From Geodermatophilus sabuli (GTDB lineage Bacteria; Actinomycetota; Actinomycetes; Mycobacteriales; Geodermatophilaceae), in assembly GCF_900215145.1 (NCBI RefSeq), contig NZ_OBDO01000001.1:1054001-1118000 (forward strand): a stretch of 64,000 nt of DNA, read 5' to 3'. The notes under the pieces are model-generated. The model searched no databases, was not told where the DNA came from, and was given only the letters and a program-made list of their open reading frames with translations. Made by a program: the position numbers and the translations under genes. Below, piece after piece: positions 23,951 through 32,025 of the stretch. Within the stretch, counting starts at the first letter, position 1; each line of letters starts with the position of its first letter.

Positions 23951-24397
23951 ATGCGCGTGCTCGCCGTGCTCCTGCTGCTGCTCCTGGTCTCGTGCGCCTC
24001 GCCGTCGGACGGTGACCCGGCCGCGGACGGCGCCTCCCCGGGTCCCGGCACCGGCGGGGCGGACGACGAGCTGGTGGTGGAGGTCGATCCCGGTGAGGGC
24101 GCCGCGGTCGAGCGCTGGACGCTCGTCTGCGGGGACGTCGCCGCGGGTGACCACCCCGACGCCCAGGCGGCCTGTGATCACCTGCAGCAGCTGCCCGACC
24201 CCTTCGCGCCGATCCCCGACGACGCCGTGTGCACCGAGCAGTACGGCGGCCCGCAGACCGCCCACGTCACCGGCCGCTGGGCCGGGGAGCCGGTCGACCT
24301 GCGGGTGTCCCGGACCGACGGGTGCCGGATTGCGCAGTGGGACTCCCTGGTGCCGCTGGTCCCCGCGGCGCAGGCATTCGAGGAGCTCCCCGGCTGA
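23951..24397 (+). CDS. Lipoprotein with subtilisin-inhibitor-like (SSI) domain
   Basis: Protein of 148 aa. The N-terminus MRVLAVLLLLLLVSCAS is a lipoprotein signal with lipobox LVSC (Cys15), so it is probably anchored outside the membrane. After a Gly/Pro/Asp-rich linker, residues about 55-140 match the SSI pattern: WTLVCGDVAAGDHPDAQAAC, then a Cys-x-x-x-Tyr (CTEQYGGP), GRWAGEPVDL and DGCRIAQWDSL. The four cysteines fit two disulfides. SSI proteins inhibit secreted serine proteases; most are soluble, so a lipid-anchored form is less usual. ATG 23951 is chosen because the signal starts there; no strong RBS is seen. Confidence 0.78.
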   Translation: MRVLAVLLLLLLVSCASPSDGDPAADGASPGPGTGGADDELVVEVDPGEGAAVERWTLVCGDVAAGDHPDAQAACDHLQQLPDPFAPIPDDAVCTEQYGGPQTAHVTGRWAGEPVDLRVSRTDGCRIAQWDSLVPLVPAAQAFEELPG

Positions 24398-24418
24398 GCC
24401 GGCCGGCCCCCGGACGCG

Positions 24419-24453
24419 CGGGAGCCCCCTCCCGATGGGGGAGGGGGCTCCCG
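24419..24453. terminator. Strong terminator hairpin between convergent genes
   Basis: Perfect 15-bp arms (CGGGAGCCCCCTCCC and its complement) around a 5-nt loop, 21 nt behind the SSI-like lipoprotein gene. It has no T-tract, as is common in this GC range. It could also serve the minus-strand gene ending at 24584. Confidence 0.7.
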
Positions 24454-24520
24454 CCCGTTGCACCAGGTGGCCCCGTTCAGGGCACCGCCCCGAGCTGGCG
24501 AGGGGGCAGACGGCCCTGGT

Positions 24521-24576
24521 GCAGGGGCCCACCGCGAGCCTGCGAGTGGTGGGGGGCAGCGGGGTCCTTCGAGGGG
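24521..24576 (-). repeat. Gene-end repeat copy B, behind the DUF2877 gene
   Basis: Read on the minus strand, shortly behind the stop at 24584, it runs AAGGACCCCGCTGCCCCCC, then ACTCGCAGGCTCGCGGTGGG and CCCCTGCACC. A weaker partial copy (CCGAGCTGGCGAGGGGGCAG on the plus strand, 24490-24509) lies next to it. Confidence 0.65.
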
Positions 24577-24583
24577 TCCTCTT

Positions 24584-25594
24584 TCAGCGCGGGCGGGTGG
24601 TCCGGTCGACGAGGTCGATCGCGGTGCACAGGCCCAGCGCCATGGCCCGGCCGCTGGTGGAGCCGGTGGCCAGCAGGCCGGCGATGGCCGGGCCCAGCGG
24701 CCGCTCGCCGACCAGACCGTGCAGCACCGCCGCGTACTCGCCGCTGACCCGCCCGGCCGCGGCGTGCCGCAGCAGGGCCCGGGACAGCTCGGTGGTGCGC
24801 CCGGCGGCGAGGGCGTAGACGCCGGCGGCGAAGCGCTCGGCCGCCGGGTGACCCAGCAGCACCAGCCCGGCCATGGTCCCGGCCATCACGTCGTCCCCGG
24901 CCGGGGTGAGCCCCGGGCCGAGGCCGACGAGCCGGACGGCGGTGCGCAGGGCGGCGTCGAGGTCCGCCCGGCGCACCGCACCGCGCAGGGCGGCCAGCGG
25001 GCCGCCGGGCCCGGCCGGCAGGCCCGGCAGGGTGAACGCGCTGTGCGGTACACCCTCGCCGTAGAGGGCGTTGCGCAGCTGGCGGACACCCTCCGGGAGC
25101 AGGGCGGGCCGCGGGCTGGGCAGCCGGGGCCGGGGGTCCCACCAGGCGGCGGCGCTGACGGTGAGGTCGCCGACGACGATCCGCCCGCCCCCCACCTCCG
25201 CCGGCGCGTCCTGGGGCACGCCCACCAGCGGGCGGCCGTTGCTCGGGCGGAAGAGCACGCAGCCCAGCGGGAGGCGGGCCGCGTCGCTGGTGAGCACACC
25301 GACGACCTCGCCACCACGGTCGGTCGACACGTGCAGGTAGACGGCGGCAGGGACGCTGAGGAGCACGCGGGCCGGGCGCACCGGCCCCCGCAGCAGGTCG
25401 GCGACCCCGGTGCTGGCCGAGGCGGGCACCGCGGTGGCGGCCCGGGACGGCGGTGCTGTGCGGGCCGCGGCCTGGGCGGAGTCCCGCGGGAGGGGGATGG
25501 TGGGCACTCCGGCCTGAGCTGCCCGGCCCCGCGGGGACGTCGGGGTCACGGGATGGGTCCCGCCCGGGCCGGCTGTCTCGTTGATCGTGCGCAT
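24584..25594 (-). CDS. DUF2877 protein, AllH-like
   Basis: Protein of 336 aa. The conserved segment VGLGPGLTPAGDDVMAGTMAG (about residues 222-242) is the hallmark of DUF2877. AllH of this family has been linked to oxamate carbamoyltransferase activity in anaerobic allantoin/purine breakdown together with AllF and AllG; neither is visible here. The next gene, divergent, is a PucR regulator, which supports a purine or nitrogen-compound role. ATG 25594 has GAAGAGG about 8 nt upstream on its strand. Residues 1-45 are low-complexity. Function is inferred from family and context only. Confidence 0.75.
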   Translation of the reverse strand: MRTINETAGPGGTHPVTPTSPRGRAAQAGVPTIPLPRDSAQAAARTAPPSRAATAVPASASTGVADLLRGPVRPARVLLSVPAAVYLHVSTDRGGEVVGVLTSDAARLPLGCVLFRPSNGRPLVGVPQDAPAEVGGGRIVVGDLTVSAAAWWDPRPRLPSPRPALLPEGVRQLRNALYGEGVPHSAFTLPGLPAGPGGPLAALRGAVRRADLDAALRTAVRLVGLGPGLTPAGDDVMAGTMAGLVLLGHPAAERFAAGVYALAAGRTTELSRALLRHAAAGRVSGEYAAVLHGLVGERPLGPAIAGLLATGSTSGRAMALGLCTAIDLVDRTTRPR

Positions 25595-25867
25595 GGTGGC
25601 CTCTTCACCTGGAGACAACGGGAGGCACCGTCGGCTCGAGGCCCCCCGCCCGGCCCCGCCCTCCTCACCGGAGGGACTCGGCGGCACCGTGAGAGCGGTG
25701 ACGGCTTACCATCCAGCGGGCGGAGTGGTTCCGGGTCTCGAACCTAAGCGGCGCGTCGCATGCCCCTGTATGGCGGAAGTCGCCAAGAATGGGGACGTTG
25801 GTCCAGGCACTCCTGACAGGGTGCCGTGGTATGGCCGTGTGCATGAGCGATGTGGAAGGCAGGTGTC
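25595..25867. promoter_or_regulatory. Divergent promoter region between DUF2877 gene and pucR-like gene
   Basis: 273 nt with lower GC (for example ACGGCTTACC at about 25700, CTGTATGGCG at 25767 and CGTGGTATGG at 25824) and no coding frame of note. ACCCAGGGTGATG occurs twice just downstream (25871 and 25901), possibly operator half-sites or simply coding. No binding site can be assigned. Confidence 0.45.
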
Positions 25868-27814
25868 GTGACCCAGGGTGATGCATCGCTCACCGTCCCC
25901 ACCCAGGGTGATGGTGCAGCTTCCCTGCGTCGTCGCATGTTGGCAGCGGAGGCATCGGTGAGCGACAACCGCGCGGAGCGGACCACCTGGCAGGAGCGCA
26001 TGGGGCTGACCCTCCAGGAGGCGCTGAACCTGCCCGGGCTGGCGGGGACCGAGGTGGTCGCCGGGGCCGCCGGGCTCGGCCGGGTGGTGCGGCACATGGT
26101 GGTCGACGACCCCACCGATCCCCTCGCCGTCGCCGGGCCGGACGTCGTCGTCGTCCTCGGCGCGCGGCTGCCGCCGGCCGACGCCGCCAACTGCCGGGCC
26201 CTGGTGGAGCGGCTGGACTCCATGGGCACCGCGGCGCTGGCCTTCCGCCGGGCCGAGGGGCCCTCGCCGGTCCCCGACGAGGTGCTGGCCGAGGCCGACC
26301 GGCGGTCCCTGCCCGTGCTGGCCGTGCCGGCCGCGGCACGGATGGACGAGATCGTCTCCGAGGTGCTCGGGGCGGTCGTCGGCAAGCAGGGCGAGGAGCT
26401 CGCCCTGTCCTACCGGATGCACGACCAGTTCATCGACGTGGCCCTCAGCGGTGGCGGGCTGGCCGAGGTGACCGACCAGCTGGCGGTGTTCCTGGACGGC
26501 GCCGCGGTCCTGGGCCTGGGTCCCGACCGCGAGATCGTCACCACCGCCGGTCCGGCCGAGGACGTCGCCGAGATCAGCGACTGGCTGTGGCTGCTGGACG
26601 CCGAGGCAGAGGACGAGCTGGCCACGATGGCACCGTCCCGCCGGGTGTCCGGCGTCCGCGCCGACCAGACCGTGGTGACCCCCGCCGAGGTGCTGGCCGA
26701 CGCCGACCTCTCACCGGCCGACGGCATCCTGCTCGTCCCCGGCCACCACGAGCTGCCCGGCGGGGTGGGGGAGTACGCGGTCGCCCCGATCATGGCCGGC
26801 GAGCAGCGGCACGGCTGGCTGGTCGCCGTCCACCGGACCGGCCCGATGATGGTCGGGGCCGGCGGTGTGCTGGAGCGGGCGGCGGTGATCTCGGCGCTGT
26901 CGGTGATCCGCCAGCAGGCGGTGCACTCGGTCGAGCTGCGCTTCCAGGGCGATCTCGTGCGGCGGCTGGTCGCGGGTTCGCTGCGGCACACCGAGCGGGC
27001 CCTGGCCCAGACCCGCTCCTTCGGCTGGCGGCTGGACGGCCCGGTCGTCGTCCTGGTGACCGCCACGGAGACCGCCGCGGACCCGCACGCCGACCCCACC
27101 CGGGCGCTCGACGTCCTCGACCGGCTGGCCGACGGCTGGCGGTCGGCCCTGGAGAGCGAGGTGTCCGGGGCGGCGGTCGCGGGGCTGTCGACCGAGATCG
27201 TGACCGTGCTGCCCCTCGACGGGCGGACGCCGGAGGAGGTCAGCGCGCTGGTGTCGGCGGTGACCTCCCGGGTCAACGCCCGCGTCCGCCGGGTGGGCCG
27301 CGTGCTCGGCACCGGCATCGGCCGCCCGGCCGGGTCGCTGTCCGCGCTCGGCGAGGCGCACCAGCAGGCGCAGCGGGCGCTCGGGGTGGGGCAGGAGATC
27401 CACGGCACGCAGGCGGTGACGCACTTCGACCAGCTCGGCGTGTTCCGCCTGCTGTCGCTGATCCCCGACAGCACCGAGCTGCGCAACTACGTCGACGAGG
27501 TGCTCGGCACCCTGGCCGATGCCGGGGACCCGGACTCCGCCGACCTGCGGGAGACGTTGCGGGTCCTGCTGGAGACCAACCTCAACGTCGCGGAGTCCGC
27601 CCGCCGGCTGCACTTCCACTACAACACGATGCGTTACCGGATCGGCAAGCTCGAGCGGCTGCTGGGGCCCTTCACCACCGACCCCACGCTGCGGCTGAAC
27701 CTGCTGCTGGCCCTGCACGCCGCCCGGATGCGGGGGCTCGACCAGCCGCACCGGCCGCCGGTGGACGCCGCGATGACCGCCGCCCCCGACGACGGGTTCG
27801 ACGCGCTCGTCTGA
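25868..27814 (+). CDS. PucR-family transcriptional regulator
   Basis: Large activator of the PucR family (purine catabolism and related pathways). The protein is 648 aa from GTG 25868; starts at ATG 25937 or GTG 25960 are also possible and would remove a variable leader. The N-terminal PucR domain runs from LTLQEALNLPGLAGTEVVAG to about residue 160, a GGDEF-like middle region to about 530. The C-terminal HTH_30 domain contains RETLRVLLETNLNVAESARR and HYNTMRYRIGKLERLLG (about 560-605). It is divergent from the DUF2877 gene and probably controls it. Confidence 0.9.
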   Translation: MTQGDASLTVPTQGDGAASLRRRMLAAEASVSDNRAERTTWQERMGLTLQEALNLPGLAGTEVVAGAAGLGRVVRHMVVDDPTDPLAVAGPDVVVVLGARLPPADAANCRALVERLDSMGTAALAFRRAEGPSPVPDEVLAEADRRSLPVLAVPAAARMDEIVSEVLGAVVGKQGEELALSYRMHDQFIDVALSGGGLAEVTDQLAVFLDGAAVLGLGPDREIVTTAGPAEDVAEISDWLWLLDAEAEDELATMAPSRRVSGVRADQTVVTPAEVLADADLSPADGILLVPGHHELPGGVGEYAVAPIMAGEQRHGWLVAVHRTGPMMVGAGGVLERAAVISALSVIRQQAVHSVELRFQGDLVRRLVAGSLRHTERALAQTRSFGWRLDGPVVVLVTATETAADPHADPTRALDVLDRLADGWRSALESEVSGAAVAGLSTEIVTVLPLDGRTPEEVSALVSAVTSRVNARVRRVGRVLGTGIGRPAGSLSALGEAHQQAQRALGVGQEIHGTQAVTHFDQLGVFRLLSLIPDSTELRNYVDEVLGTLADAGDPDSADLRETLRVLLETNLNVAESARRLHFHYNTMRYRIGKLERLLGPFTTDPTLRLNLLLALHAARMRGLDQPHRPPVDAAMTAAPDDGFDALV

Positions 27815-27833
27815 CGCGAGGAGGAGGGCGCTC

Positions 27834-28571
27834 GTGGGTTCGGGCATCCACGCGCTGGTGTCCCGCATGGAGGGGCTGCTGGCGCCCCTGCAGGCCGCCC
27901 ACGACCCGCTGCGCTTCTTCCTCGGCGTCTACCTGCGCACCACCGTCGCGGTCGCCGCCGCGATCCGCGGAGGCGAGTTCGAGGACCCCGCCTGGGTGGA
28001 GGAGTGGGACGTCGACTTCGCCGGCCTCTACCTCGACGCGCTGGCCGCCCACCGGCGGGACCCGGCCGCCCCGCCGCGACCGTGGCGGCTGGCCTTCGGG
28101 GCGCGGCCGGGGCTGCCGCCCGAGGCGCACGTGCTGCTCGGCATGAACGCGCACATCAACTACGACCTGCCGCAGTCGCTCGTGCGGGTCATCCCGCCGG
28201 CCGGCTTCGACGACCCCGGCCTGCGGGAGCTGCGCCGGCGCGACCACGAGCGCATCGACCGGGTGCTGGCCGCGCGCGTCGCCGTGGAGGACGCCCAGCT
28301 GCACCGCGACGGAGGCCGGCGCACCTGCCTGGACCGGCTGCTCTCACCGGCCAACCGCACCGCCAGCCAGGTGTTGCTGCGCGAGTCCCGGCGCAAGGTG
28401 TGGGCCAACGCGGGGCAGCTCGACGCGGCGCGGCGGGAGGGGCCGGCGGCCTACGCCCGGCGGGTCGCCGACCTGGAGTCGGCCGCCGCGGCGCGGGTCG
28501 ACGACCTGCTGCGGCCGGGGCCGGTCCTGCTGCGGCTGGCCGTGCGCGGCTTCGGCGTCACCCTGTCCTGA
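27834..28571 (+). CDS. DUF5995 family protein
   Basis: Protein of 245 aa, mostly alpha-helical by composition, with no signal peptide or membrane helix. The segment VLLGMNAHINYDLPQSLV (about residues 101-118) is the conserved core I remember for DUF5995, a family of unknown function. Several His, Asp and Glu residues are spread through it (DHERIDR). GTG 27834 has CGAGGAGGA just upstream, 20 nt behind the PucR gene, so it may be co-transcribed. Confidence 0.75.
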   Translation: MGSGIHALVSRMEGLLAPLQAAHDPLRFFLGVYLRTTVAVAAAIRGGEFEDPAWVEEWDVDFAGLYLDALAAHRRDPAAPPRPWRLAFGARPGLPPEAHVLLGMNAHINYDLPQSLVRVIPPAGFDDPGLRELRRRDHERIDRVLAARVAVEDAQLHRDGGRRTCLDRLLSPANRTASQVLLRESRRKVWANAGQLDAARREGPAAYARRVADLESAAAARVDDLLRPGPVLLRLAVRGFGVTLS

Positions 28572-28650
28572 CCCTGCCCGCGCCGCGACCGCACCGATCG
28601 ACCAGGCTGGTGCCGGGGCCGCGCCCGGTGGCCCCGGGAGAGGAGCACGC

Positions 28651-29409
28651 ATGACCGAGCCCGCCCGTCCGCTCGCCGGCAGGGTCGCCCTCGTCACGGG
28701 GGCGTCGTCCGGCATCGGGGAGGCCACCGCCGTCGCCCTGGCCGGGGCCGGCGCCGCCGTCGCCATCGGCGCCCGCCGACGCGACCGCCTCGAGGCCCTG
28801 GCCGCGAAGCTCCGCGACGACGGCGCCCGGGTGCTGGAGCTGGACCTCGACGTCACCGACGAGCAGGCCTGCGCCGACGCCGTCCGCCGCACCCGCGAGG
28901 AGCTCGGCGGCCTCGACGTCCTGGTGAACAACGCGGGCGTGATGCTGCTGGGCACGATCGTCGGCGCCGACCCCGAGGACTGGCGGCGCATGGTGCAGAC
29001 CAACGTGATGGGCGTGCTCTACATGACCCACGCCGTGGTCGACGGCATGCTCGAGCAGGGCTCCGGCGACATCGTGACCATCTCCAGCGTCGCCGGGCGG
29101 ACCGCCCGGAAGGGCGCCGGGGTCTACAACGCCAGCAAGTGGGCGGTGAACGCCTTCAGCGAGTCACTGCGCCAGGAGGTCACCGCGCGGGGCGTGCGGG
29201 TGTCGCTGGTGGAGCCGGGGGCGGTGGCGACCGAGCTGTCCAACCACATCACCCAGCCCGAGGCGCGTGAGCAGTCCCGGCAGATGGCCGAGAGCATGCG
29301 GACGCTGCACGCCGACGACATCGCCCGTGCCGTCCTCTACGTGGTCGGCCAGCCGCCGCACGTCGCCGTCAACGAGGTGCTGGTGCGCCCCACCGACCAG
29401 GAACGCTGA
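28651..29409 (+). CDS. Short-chain dehydrogenase/reductase, YdfG-like
   Basis: NAD(P)-dependent oxidoreductase of 252 aa. TGASSGIG at residues 16-23 binds the cofactor; GARRRDR after beta-2 suggests NADPH preference; NNAG is near residue 92, the catalytic Ser in TISSVAG, and YNASK near residue 154. The C-terminal EPGAVATELSNH is typical of the YdfG/serine-dehydrogenase-like subgroup, but the substrate cannot be told. ATG 28651 has GGAGAGGAG about 7 nt upstream. Confidence 0.9.
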   Translation: MTEPARPLAGRVALVTGASSGIGEATAVALAGAGAAVAIGARRRDRLEALAAKLRDDGARVLELDLDVTDEQACADAVRRTREELGGLDVLVNNAGVMLLGTIVGADPEDWRRMVQTNVMGVLYMTHAVVDGMLEQGSGDIVTISSVAGRTARKGAGVYNASKWAVNAFSESLRQEVTARGVRVSLVEPGAVATELSNHITQPEAREQSRQMAESMRTLHADDIARAVLYVVGQPPHVAVNEVLVRPTDQER

Positions 29410-29452
29410 AGCGACCGGACCTCCCGAGCCGAGAGGCTGGGCGACGGCCTCC

Positions 29453-29504
29453 TGCAGGGGCCCGCCGCGAGCCTGCGAGGGGTGGGGGGCAGGGGGTCCT
29501 TCTA
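29453..29504 (-). repeat. Gene-end repeat copy D, behind the HTH-MurA gene
   Basis: On the minus strand it directly follows the TAG stop at 29502: AAGGACCCCCTGCCCCCC, then ACCCCTCGCAGGCTCGCGGC and GGGCCCCTGCAGG. It is the cleanest of the four copies. The CCTGCAGG core with GGCC flanks (29447-29464) could form a hairpin. Confidence 0.7.
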
Positions 29505-31085
29505 GTCGTGGAAGACCTCGATGCGGGCGCCCATCTCGACCAGGCGCTCGTACAGGTGCTCGTAGCCGCGGGCGATGATGTCGACGTTGCGCAGCACCGA
29601 CGTCCCCCGGGCCGCGAGCATCGCCAGCAGGATGCAGACCGCCGGGCGCAGCGCCGGCGGGCAGACCACCTCGGCGCTGGACCACCGGGTCGGCCCGGCC
29701 ACCAGCACCCGGTGCGGGTCGAGCAGCCGGACGTCGGCACCCAGCCGGGTGAGGTCGGACAGGTGGATCGCCCGGTTGTCGTAGACCCAGTCGTGGATCA
29801 GGGTCGACCCGGACGCCGCGGCGGCGATGACGGCGAAGAACGGCAGGTTGTCGATGTTGAGGCCGGGGAACGGCATCGGGTGGACCTTGTCGATCGGCGC
29901 CCGCAGCTCCGACGGGCGGATCGTGACGTCGGCCAGCCGGGTGTGCCCGTTGTCGGCGCGGTACTCCGGCGAGAGGGAGTACCGCAGCCCCATCTCGGCG
30001 AGGACGGCGAGCTCGACCTCCAGGAACTCGATCGGCGTCCGGGTGACGGTGAGCTCGGAACCCGTGACGATGCCCGCGGTGAGCAGGCTCATGGCCTCGA
30101 CCGGGTCCTCGCTGATCGTGTAGTCCACGTCCGCGTCGAGCACCGGCTGCCCGTGCACGGTCAGCGTGGTCGTGCCCAGGCCCTCGATGCCGACGCCGAG
30201 CAGCTGCAGGTACAGGCAGAGGTCCTGGACCATGTAGTTGGAGCTGGCGTTGCGGATGGTGGTCGTCCCGTCGGCGCGCGCCGCGGCCAGCAGGGCGTTC
30301 TCGGTGACGGTGTCCCCGCGCTCGGTCAGCACGATCGTCCGGTCGGCGCTGCGCGTGGCGCCGACCGTGGCGGAGTACCACCCGGCGTGGGCCTCGACCT
30401 CCAGGCCGAAGGGGCGCAGCGCGATCATGTGCGGCTGCACCGTCCGGGTACCGAGGTCGCACCCACCGGCGTAGGGCAGCTCGAACCGCGACGCCCGGTG
30501 CAGCAGCGGGCCGAGGAACATGATGACGCTGCGGGTCCGACGGGCGGCGTCGGCGTCGATGCCGGCGAGGTCCAGCTCGTCGGGGGTGACGAGGGTGAGG
30601 TCCCGGCCGGAGGCGTCCCAGGTCGCCGAGACGCCGATGGAGCGCAGCACGTCGAGGATGCGCTCGACCTCCACGATGCGGGCCACGTTGCGCAGCGTCG
30701 TCCGGCCGCGGTTGAGCAGCGCCGCGCACAGCAGCGCCACCGCCGCGTTCTTCGAGGACTTCACCGCGACGCTGCCGCGCAGCGGGGTGCCGCCGGTCAC
30801 CCGCAGGTGGGTGGGGCCGGCCGGGCCGACGCTGAACAGCTCGCTGTCCAGGGCCTCCGACAGCCGGCCGAGCAGGTCGAGGGTGAGGTTCTGGCCGCCC
30901 TGCTCGATACGGGCGATCGCGCTCTGGCTGGTGCCCAGGCGCTCGGCGAGCTCGGCCTGGGTGAGGCCGCGGTGCCGCCGCGCGTCGCGGACGAGCAGGC
31001 CGATGCGGTGCATGACGGTGTCCGCGGGGCGGCCGTGGGGCTCCGGGGCGGGGGAGTCGGGCGGGATGGTGTCGGTGGCCGTCAC
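29502..31085 (-). CDS. HTH-MurA fusion (XRE regulator plus UDP-GlcNAc 1-carboxyvinyltransferase-like domain)
   Basis: Protein of 527 aa. An XRE helix-turn-helix (about residues 26-80: LTQAELAERLGTSQSAIARIEQGG) is fused to an EPSP/MurA-type domain (about 90-527). MurA transfers enolpyruvate to UDP-GlcNAc for peptidoglycan. The conserved KSSKNAAVALLCAALL start and the loop YAGGCDLGTRTVQPH keep the Cys position that MurA alkylates with PEP. This fused form occurs in several actinobacteria; whether it is a second MurA or a sensor of cell-wall precursors is not known. GTG 31085 is chosen; ATG 31013 at the HTH edge is an alternative. A palindrome lies 14 nt upstream. Confidence 0.85.
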   Translation of the reverse strand: MTATDTIPPDSPAPEPHGRPADTVMHRIGLLVRDARRHRGLTQAELAERLGTSQSAIARIEQGGQNLTLDLLGRLSEALDSELFSVGPAGPTHLRVTGGTPLRGSVAVKSSKNAAVALLCAALLNRGRTTLRNVARIVEVERILDVLRSIGVSATWDASGRDLTLVTPDELDLAGIDADAARRTRSVIMFLGPLLHRASRFELPYAGGCDLGTRTVQPHMIALRPFGLEVEAHAGWYSATVGATRSADRTIVLTERGDTVTENALLAAARADGTTTIRNASSNYMVQDLCLYLQLLGVGIEGLGTTTLTVHGQPVLDADVDYTISEDPVEAMSLLTAGIVTGSELTVTRTPIEFLEVELAVLAEMGLRYSLSPEYRADNGHTRLADVTIRPSELRAPIDKVHPMPFPGLNIDNLPFFAVIAAAASGSTLIHDWVYDNRAIHLSDLTRLGADVRLLDPHRVLVAGPTRWSSAEVVCPPALRPAVCILLAMLAARGTSVLRNVDIIARGYEHLYERLVEMGARIEVFHD

Positions 31086-31090
31086 GGGAC

Positions 31091-31124
31091 GGGACGCTAT
31101 CTCGTATGTGAGATCGCCCGTCCC
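31091..31124. promoter_or_regulatory. Nested palindrome, candidate operator of the HTH-MurA gene
   Basis: Inner arms ATCTC and GAGAT around GTATGT (31099-31114) are nested in outer arms GGGACG (31091-31096) and CGTCCC (31119-31124). It is centred about 22 nt upstream of the HTH-MurA GTG and about 70 nt upstream of the divergent gene at 31176. The XRE domain itself may bind here. Confidence 0.55.
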
Positions 31125-31162
31125 GGGCGCGCCGTGCGATGCCCGGGCGGGGGCGACCCCGC

Positions 31163-31168
31163 CAGACT
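31163..31168 (+). promoter_or_regulatory. -10 box for leaderless transcript of the NmrA-like gene
   Basis: CAGACT is 7 nt before ATG 31176 and no RBS precedes the ATG. Confidence 0.5.
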
Positions 31169-31175
31169 GCACCGC

Positions 31176-31922
31176 ATGGACGTTCTCGTGACCGGAGGAA
31201 CCGGACGCCTCGGCAGCCGGGTGGTCGACCAGCTGCAGGGCGCCGGGCACCACGTGCGCCAGATGTCGCGGCGGGGCACCGGCCCGGGCGGGGTCCGCGG
31301 GGACCTCGCCACCGGCCGTGACCTGCCGATGGCACTGGCCGGCGCGGAGGTCGTGGTGCACGCGGCCAGCGACGCGCGCGGTGACTACTGGCAGACCGAC
31401 GTCGCCGGCACCCGGCGGCTGGTGCAGGCCGTCGACCGCGAGCGGCTGCGCCACCTGGTCTACGTGTCGATCGTGGGGGTCGACCGCATCCCGTACGGCT
31501 ACTACCACGCGAAGTTCGCCACCGAGCAGGTGCTGCTGGCCTCGGGACTGCCAGTGACACTGCTGCGCATCACCCAGTTCCACGACTTCGTCGACGAGCT
31601 CCTCGGCACCGCCCGCCGCGGGCCGGTGCTGCCGGTGCCGATGGGCTGGCGGACGCAGCCGGTGGACGTCGGTGAGGCCGCCGCCCACACCGTGGAGGTG
31701 GCCCTCGGCGCGCCGGCGGGGGACGTCGTCGAGTTCGGCGGGCCCGAGGAGCTGACCGCGGCCGAGCTCGCGCGGGCGTGGGCGGCCGCCCGGGAACCGG
31801 GGGCCCACGTCGTCGCCACGCCCGTGCCCGGTCGGTTGTCGTCGGCGTTCCGGGACGGCGCGGCGGTGCCCTCGGGCGGTGCGCGCGGGCGTCGCACCTA
31901 CGGCGAGCACCTGTCCGGCTGA
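31176..31922 (+). CDS. NAD(P)-binding atypical SDR (NmrA/SDR_a5-like)
   Basis: Protein of 248 aa. The Rossmann motif VTGGTGRLGSRV is at residues 5-16; no Tyr-xxx-Lys active site is clear (YYHAKFATEQ comes closest, about residue 110), and VSIVGVDRIP is typical of the atypical SDR subgroup that includes NmrA-like sensors and epimerase-like proteins. It could be a redox sensor or a reductase. It is divergent from the HTH-MurA gene, sharing its promoter region. Confidence 0.82.
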   Translation: MDVLVTGGTGRLGSRVVDQLQGAGHHVRQMSRRGTGPGGVRGDLATGRDLPMALAGAEVVVHAASDARGDYWQTDVAGTRRLVQAVDRERLRHLVYVSIVGVDRIPYGYYHAKFATEQVLLASGLPVTLLRITQFHDFVDELLGTARRGPVLPVPMGWRTQPVDVGEAAAHTVEVALGAPAGDVVEFGGPEELTAAELARAWAAAREPGAHVVATPVPGRLSSAFRDGAAVPSGGARGRRTYGEHLSG

Positions 31923-31937
31923 ACCGGTGCACGGCGC

Positions 31938-31974
31938 GAGGGCCCCACTGCCGCGGAACGGCGGTGGGGCCCTC
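31938..31974 (+). terminator. Terminator hairpin of the NmrA-like gene
   Basis: Arms GAGGGCCCCAC and GTGGGGCCCTC around a 15-nt loop, 16 nt behind the stop. Confidence 0.7.
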
Positions 31975-31982
31975 GTCAGGGG

Positions 31983-32018
31983 CGGCCGGCACCGGGCCGG
32001 AGGTCCCGGTGCCGGCCG
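31983..32018 (-). terminator. Terminator hairpin of the secreted PKD-like protein gene
   Basis: Perfect 14-bp arms (CGGCCGGCACCGGG and complement) with an 8-nt loop, 8 nt behind the minus-strand stop at 32026. With the hairpin at 31938 it forms a back-to-back pair between convergent genes. Confidence 0.7.
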
Positions 32019-32025
32019 CTGCTGG

